Assembly: GCA_028274925.1 (NCBI GenBank)
Contig: JAQCNR010000449.1
Coordinates: 1 to 7,959 of the forward strand
Reading direction: 5' to 3'
From: Halovenus sp.
Lineage (GTDB): Archaea > Halobacteriota > Halobacteria > Halobacteriales > Haloarculaceae
DNA length: 7,959 bases
Each line of letters starts with the position of its first letter. The stretch's first letter is position 1. The notes under the pieces are model-generated. The model had not been told where the DNA came from. It saw only the letters and a list, made by a program, of their open reading frames with translations, and did no database searches. Shown one piece after another: positions 5,877 through 7,959 of this stretch. The position numbers and the translations under genes were made by a program.

Positions 5877-6362
5877 ATGAAACGCAGGGCAGTCGTTCGG
5901 GCCGTGGGCGCGTCGGTCCCACTGGCACTCGCGGGATGTGGCGGTGATACGTCAGCGCCGGACCCGACAGTGACGGCCGAGTACACCCAGCGCGCCGGAT
6001 TGAGTGCAACGGTAACTACGGTCGAGATTGGTGCTGACCGGCAGGTATCCTACACGGCCCGGAGTACCCAGACCGGCGAAAGTGACTCCAGCGAGAGCGA
6101 ACTCTCCGAAGAGAAATACGAACAGTTAGTCTCGCTCGTCCGGCGTGCACAGCCCGATGGCTGGCAGGAGTCCTACACCGAGTGCGAGTACATCTGTCCG
6201 GCTGATGGTGCATCCTACACCCTCACCCTCACAGTCGACCAGACCGAGTACACCACCAGCTACTACGGACCGGCCGAGAAGCCTGTCGACCTCACCAGGG
6301 TGACGGAGTTTCTGCTCCAGCTACTCGTCGAACGGCGTGCGGACTCCGAAACGACGGGGTGA
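5877..6362 (+). CDS. Tat-exported lipoprotein of unknown function
   Basis: A 161-aa protein with an export signal and a lipobox. The N-terminus MKRRAVVRAVGASVPLALAG has a twin arginine at 3-4, a weakly hydrophobic core, and L18-A-G-C21. This is the typical haloarchaeal pattern for Tat export and lipid attachment at Cys21, leaving a mature domain of about 140 residues on the outer face of the membrane. The mature part is acidic and beta-rich in the first half (TVTAEYTQRAGLSATVTTVEIG), then Ser/Glu-rich at 62-82. It has two cysteines, 103 and 107 (ECEYICPADG), that could form a disulfide, a strand region at 113-130 and a final helix at 138-153. The general look is of small beta-sandwich lipoproteins in which a hydrophobic helix segment contains a Trp (GWQES). 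No enzyme motif is visible. The start at 5877 is preferred over 5769 because the signal peptide begins there and a TATA-like element precedes it by 28 bp. Confidence 0.88.
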   Translation: MKRRAVVRAVGASVPLALAGCGGDTSAPDPTVTAEYTQRAGLSATVTTVEIGADRQVSYTARSTQTGESDSSESELSEEKYEQLVSLVRRAQPDGWQESYTECEYICPADGASYTLTLTVDQTEYTTSYYGPAEKPVDLTRVTEFLLQLLVERRADSETTG

Positions 6363-6411
6363 CGAACCGAGCAGCGCGCCGTGAAGGTGCGACACCCCGT
6401 ATTCAGCAGTC

Positions 6412-6446
6412 GAAATTTCAGTAGGGACTACTTCTGAGGTTCAGAA
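6412..6446. repeat. Palindrome plus two abutting triloop inverted repeats
   Basis: Three self-complementary units lie end to end: GAAATTTC (6412-6419), an 8-bp palindrome; AGTAG-GGA-CTACT (6420-6432); and TTCTGA-GGT-TCAGAA (6432-6446, sharing one base with the previous unit). Stems are 5 and 6 bp with 3-base loops. Singly each could be chance; directly adjoining they are suggestive. Confidence 0.6.
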
Positions 6447-6524
6447 CTGTCGCCCGGAACACTAACGACCGGCATCGTCCCAAGCGGTGTGCTCCGGTCA
6501 GCCGGCTAACCCTCGTGCCGGGCG

Positions 6525-6543
6525 GGTGGCTCTACGAGCCACC
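6525..6543. repeat. Perfect 8-bp inverted repeat with TAC loop
   Basis: GGTGGCTC (6525-6532), loop TAC, GAGCCACC (6536-6543). A DNA or RNA transcript here would form a very stable short hairpin. It is separated by four bases from the next hairpin, which has the same loop. Confidence 0.85.
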
Positions 6544-6547
6544 GGTT

Positions 6548-6574
6548 GCGCGAACGGTCTACGACCGTACGCGC
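6548..6574. repeat. 11-bp inverted repeat (one A.A mismatch) with TAC loop
   Basis: Outer stem GCGCG (6548-6552) pairs with CGCGC (6570-6574). One A opposite A follows (6553/6569), then the inner stem ACGGTC (6554-6559) with GACCGT (6563-6568), closed by the same TAC loop (6560-6562). Eleven Watson-Crick pairs around a 3-base loop are not expected by chance in a window this size. Confidence 0.88.
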
Positions 6575-6614
6575 TCGAAGATATCGCATGCCCGGGTTCA
6601 CCGCGGTGTCATCG

Positions 6615-6652
6615 CACCCGAATGGGTGGGCTCGTGCGGGGACTGGGGCACG
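6615..6652. repeat. Two further short inverted repeats
   Basis: CACCC-GAAT-GGGTG (6615-6628) and CGTGC (6633-6637) with GCACG (6648-6652) around a G-rich 10-base loop. Each is a 5-bp stem, which is common in GC-rich DNA. They are listed because they continue the cluster. Confidence 0.4.
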
Positions 6653-6842
6653 CATCAGAAGAATGACCGGCCAGCGGTATATCCCCTTCGTCACTGCGCG
6701 CAGAATCCGGCGACAGACCCCGAGAGCGACGCCGTTCGCCAACCAGCCGGACCAGCAGAAAGTGGAACTCGCTGCGAAAATCGTCAAACGCACGTTAGGG
6801 GTTCTAAGGCCGCCCTATGGACTAACAAGCATTAGTAAACAA

Positions 6843-6848
6843 TATAAA
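6843..6848 (+). promoter_or_regulatory. TATA box of the response-regulator gene
   Basis: TATAAA, the best TATA match in the window, lies in an AT-rich stretch (AAACAATATAAACG). Transcription is predicted to start near 6870-6873, giving a leader of about 10 bases before the ATG at 6881. Confidence 0.7.
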
Positions 6849-6873
6849 CGGTTGTGGACGGTAGGGGTAATTA

Positions 6874-6890
6874 AGTAGGTATGTCCTACT
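6874..6890 (+). repeat. Inverted repeat enclosing the response-regulator start codon
   Basis: AGTAGG (6874-6879) and CCTACT (6885-6890) form a perfect 6-bp stem around TATGT, which contains the ATG of 6881. It may be an mRNA hairpin presenting the start codon in its loop, or an operator overlapping the transcription start. Confidence 0.6.
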
Positions 6891-7510
6891 ATACTGAAAT
6901 ACGACAGATGACGGGACCACTTGAAGTGCTGATTGTCGACGATACGGATGGCTGCCGTGATCTCTATTCACTCTGGTTCGAGGCAGAGTACAGCGTAGAC
7001 ACAGCGCCCAACGGAACGGTCGCCCTCGACCAGATTAGCAACGAGACTGATATTGTGTTGCTCGACCGGAATATGCCTGGCCCATCTGGGCTCGATGTTG
7101 CGTCGGAAATCCGCTCGGACGGATACGACTGCCAGATTGTGATGGTTAGTTCCGAACGGCGGGAATTTGATATCTCGACCTCGCCAGTCGCCGACTACGT
7201 TCAAAAGCCCGCCGACCGCGAGACGCTCGTCTCGGCTGTCGAGCAGATTGCAACCCAGCGTCTCTACCAGAGTGCCCTCTCCGAGTATTTCGCCGTCAGT
7301 GCGACCGTTGGTCGTACCGAGACGAGAGCGCCCCGCGACCAGCTCGAAACCGTCGAAGAGTATCTTCGACTCCGCGAGCAGGCTGAACAGAAGCGAGCGG
7401 ACGCAAACTCGATTCTCGACGGCAGAAATCTCGACTGGGAAACCGCATTCCAGTCACTCCAAGGCGTCGCTGGAGGCAGCAACGCTCCCGCTGCGCCACA
7501 ACTGCAGTGA
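6881..7510 (+). CDS. HalX-type response regulator
   Basis: A 209-aa two-component response regulator. The receiver domain (about 14-125) is complete: acidic pair Asp20/Asp21 in LIVDD, phosphoacceptor Asp62 in DIVLLDRNMPG, Ser90 in VMVSS, and Lys109 in YVQKP. The C-terminal part (127-192) is helical, with YQSALSEYFAVSATVG and a charged helix ETVEEYLRLREQAEQKRADA. This matches the HalX output domain, a haloarchaeal-specific helical module that follows receivers, though here it is divergent. The last 15 residues are a flexible Gly/Ala/Pro/Gln tail. No helix-turn-helix is visible, so it may act through protein contacts. No histidine kinase gene is in the window, so the partner is unknown. The start at 6881 fits the TATA box; an in-frame ATG at 6908 sits just before the receiver and is the alternative. 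Confidence 0.9.
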   Translation: MSYYTEIRQMTGPLEVLIVDDTDGCRDLYSLWFEAEYSVDTAPNGTVALDQISNETDIVLLDRNMPGPSGLDVASEIRSDGYDCQIVMVSSERREFDISTSPVADYVQKPADRETLVSAVEQIATQRLYQSALSEYFAVSATVGRTETRAPRDQLETVEEYLRLREQAEQKRADANSILDGRNLDWETAFQSLQGVAGGSNAPAAPQLQ

Positions 7511-7531
7511 ATTGGTTCGTCCCGTCGCTTC

Positions 7532-7959
7532 TCACGCGTTTTCGAGGAGTTCCTCTGCCGGAAGTTTCTGGTCAAGTTTCGGAATCTCCGGTAGCTGGGC
7601 ACCCGAGACCACCATCGTATCGTAGCTCCGGTCTGTGACAACATTCGCTCCGACGCTGATCGAGCGAACGATCCGGCCAGCATTCTGACTGCCGAGAAAG
7701 ACGATTGTTGCTCCGTTGTTCCGGGCAAACTTTCGTATCTTGTTGCCGATCACGCCGTGTGGCGCAAAGCGGTCGACAGTGATATACTCGAACTCAGCGT
7801 CGGGAGCAACGGTTGCGACAGCCTCGCGCAGTGTTGCGACGATTTGCTCGCCGTCGAACGGCTCATCTTCACCGATCCAGCCGCGCTCGCGGGCATACTT
7901 TGGGTTCTGGGCCGGGATGACACTCACCGCGATGACGCCCTCCTCGAGGACCTGGTCGA
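7532..7959 (-). CDS. Universal stress protein-like protein (N-terminus beyond window)
   Basis: The C-terminal 142 residues of a UspA-type alpha/beta protein; the frame stays open to the right edge, so its start is outside. A strand EGVIAVSVIPAQNPKYARER follows from the edge, like the second strand region of Usp domains. Then come a helix FDGEQIVATLREAVATVAP, FEYITVDRFAPHGVIGNKIRKFARNN, and the diagnostic TIVFLGSQNAGRIVRSISVGANVVTD...DTMVVSG. The last segment corresponds to the ATP-binding GxxG-x9-G[S/T] loop of Usp proteins, but the final Gly is followed by Ala, so nucleotide binding is uncertain. Usp proteins help survival under stress and are abundant in haloarchaea. A tail of about 22 residues after the fold (LPEIPKLDQKLPAEELLENA) is unusual and helix-capable. 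The GTG at 7927 lies inside the fold and is not a start. It is convergent with the response regulator, with 21 bp between the stops. Confidence 0.82.
   Translation of the reverse strand, partial: DQVLEEGVIAVSVIPAQNPKYARERGWIGEDEPFDGEQIVATLREAVATVAPDAEFEYITVDRFAPHGVIGNKIRKFARNNGATIVFLGSQNAGRIVRSISVGANVVTDRSYDTMVVSGAQLPEIPKLDQKLPAEELLENA

Larger units (their letters stand above)
6412..6652. ncRNA. Candidate structured RNA or regulatory element
   Basis: The run of five to six hairpin-forming units in 240 bp, in a region without a convincing ORF, could be a structured small RNA. The strand is undecided. A TATAT at 6678-6682 is placed to start a minus-strand transcript near 6653, at the edge of the cluster. 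On the plus strand only the AT-rich GAAATTTC at 6412 stands out. The conserved cores of SRP RNA and RNase P RNA are not visible. It could instead be a protein-binding region or the remnant of a small repeat element. Confidence 0.35.
6363..6880 (+). other. 518-bp gene-poor region with an inverted-repeat cluster
   Basis: Open frames of about 95-110 codons exist on both strands, but they overlap each other, encode Arg-rich sequence unlike the acidic neighbours and show no motif. I call none of them. The left half (6412-6652) carries a series of short-loop inverted repeats, listed separately. The stretch 6660-6835 shows no further structure that I trust, and 6836-6880 holds the response-regulator promoter. 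Confidence 0.7.

Noticed and set aside
6590..6612. GGTTCA-like sequence resembling a tRNA T-loop
   Set aside because: No acceptor, D or anticodon stems could be built around it.
6412..6652. Hairpin cluster as SRP RNA or RNase P RNA
   Set aside because: The conserved core motifs expected of those RNAs were not found.
6506..6878. Open frames on both strands in the gap (6506-6793 minus, 6515-6835 and 6546-6878 plus)
   Set aside because: They overlap one another, are Arg-rich with no motif, and cross the inverted repeats.
1..7959. CRISPR array, transposase or integrase, tRNA/rRNA genes
   Set aside because: No regularly spaced repeat-spacer units, no transposase or integrase motifs, and no rRNA or tRNA signatures were seen.

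Overview
The window is high-GC archaeal DNA, almost certainly from a halophilic archaeon (class Halobacteria). The proteins are strongly acidic (Asp/Glu-rich, few Lys) and codons mostly end in G or C. Several start codons have a TATA-like element about 27-30 bp upstream, as expected for leaderless haloarchaeal transcripts. The families also fit: NucS, a HalX-type response regulator, a Tat lipoprotein, and small CxxC/CxxC zinc proteins.

Layout. (1) Bases 1-1148, plus strand: 3' part of a phosphohexomutase of the archaeal GlmM/phosphomannomutase type, cut by the left edge. (2) Bases 1256-4102, minus strand, read right to left: a 669-aa multidomain protein (PH-like region, helical repeat region, acidic linker, degenerate Mrr-like nuclease fold), then a 192-aa RecA/KaiC-like protein without a usable P-loop, then a 52-aa zinc-ribbon protein. 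Each seems to have its own promoter. (3) Bases 4203-5728, plus strand: a 56-aa membrane protein diverging from the 669-aa gene, an unrecognised 170-aa ORF with a good Shine-Dalgarno sequence, and nucS (mismatch-specific endonuclease) with its active site intact. (4) Bases 5877-6362: a Tat-exported lipoprotein. (5) Bases 6363-6880: 518 bp without a convincing gene but with a cluster of short-loop inverted repeats, two of them strong and adjacent. (6) Bases 6881-7510: a HalX-type response regulator with a clear TATA box. (7) Bases 7532-7959, minus strand: a universal-stress-type protein running off the right edge and convergent with the regulator.

No mobile element, CRISPR array, tRNA or rRNA was seen, and most of the window looks like ordinary chromosome. 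The parts most worth a second look are the hairpin cluster at 6412-6652, a possible small RNA or regulatory element; the palindrome enclosing the response-regulator start codon; and the PH/helical/pseudo-nuclease fusion protein. Family names come from motif recognition by eye, without database searches.
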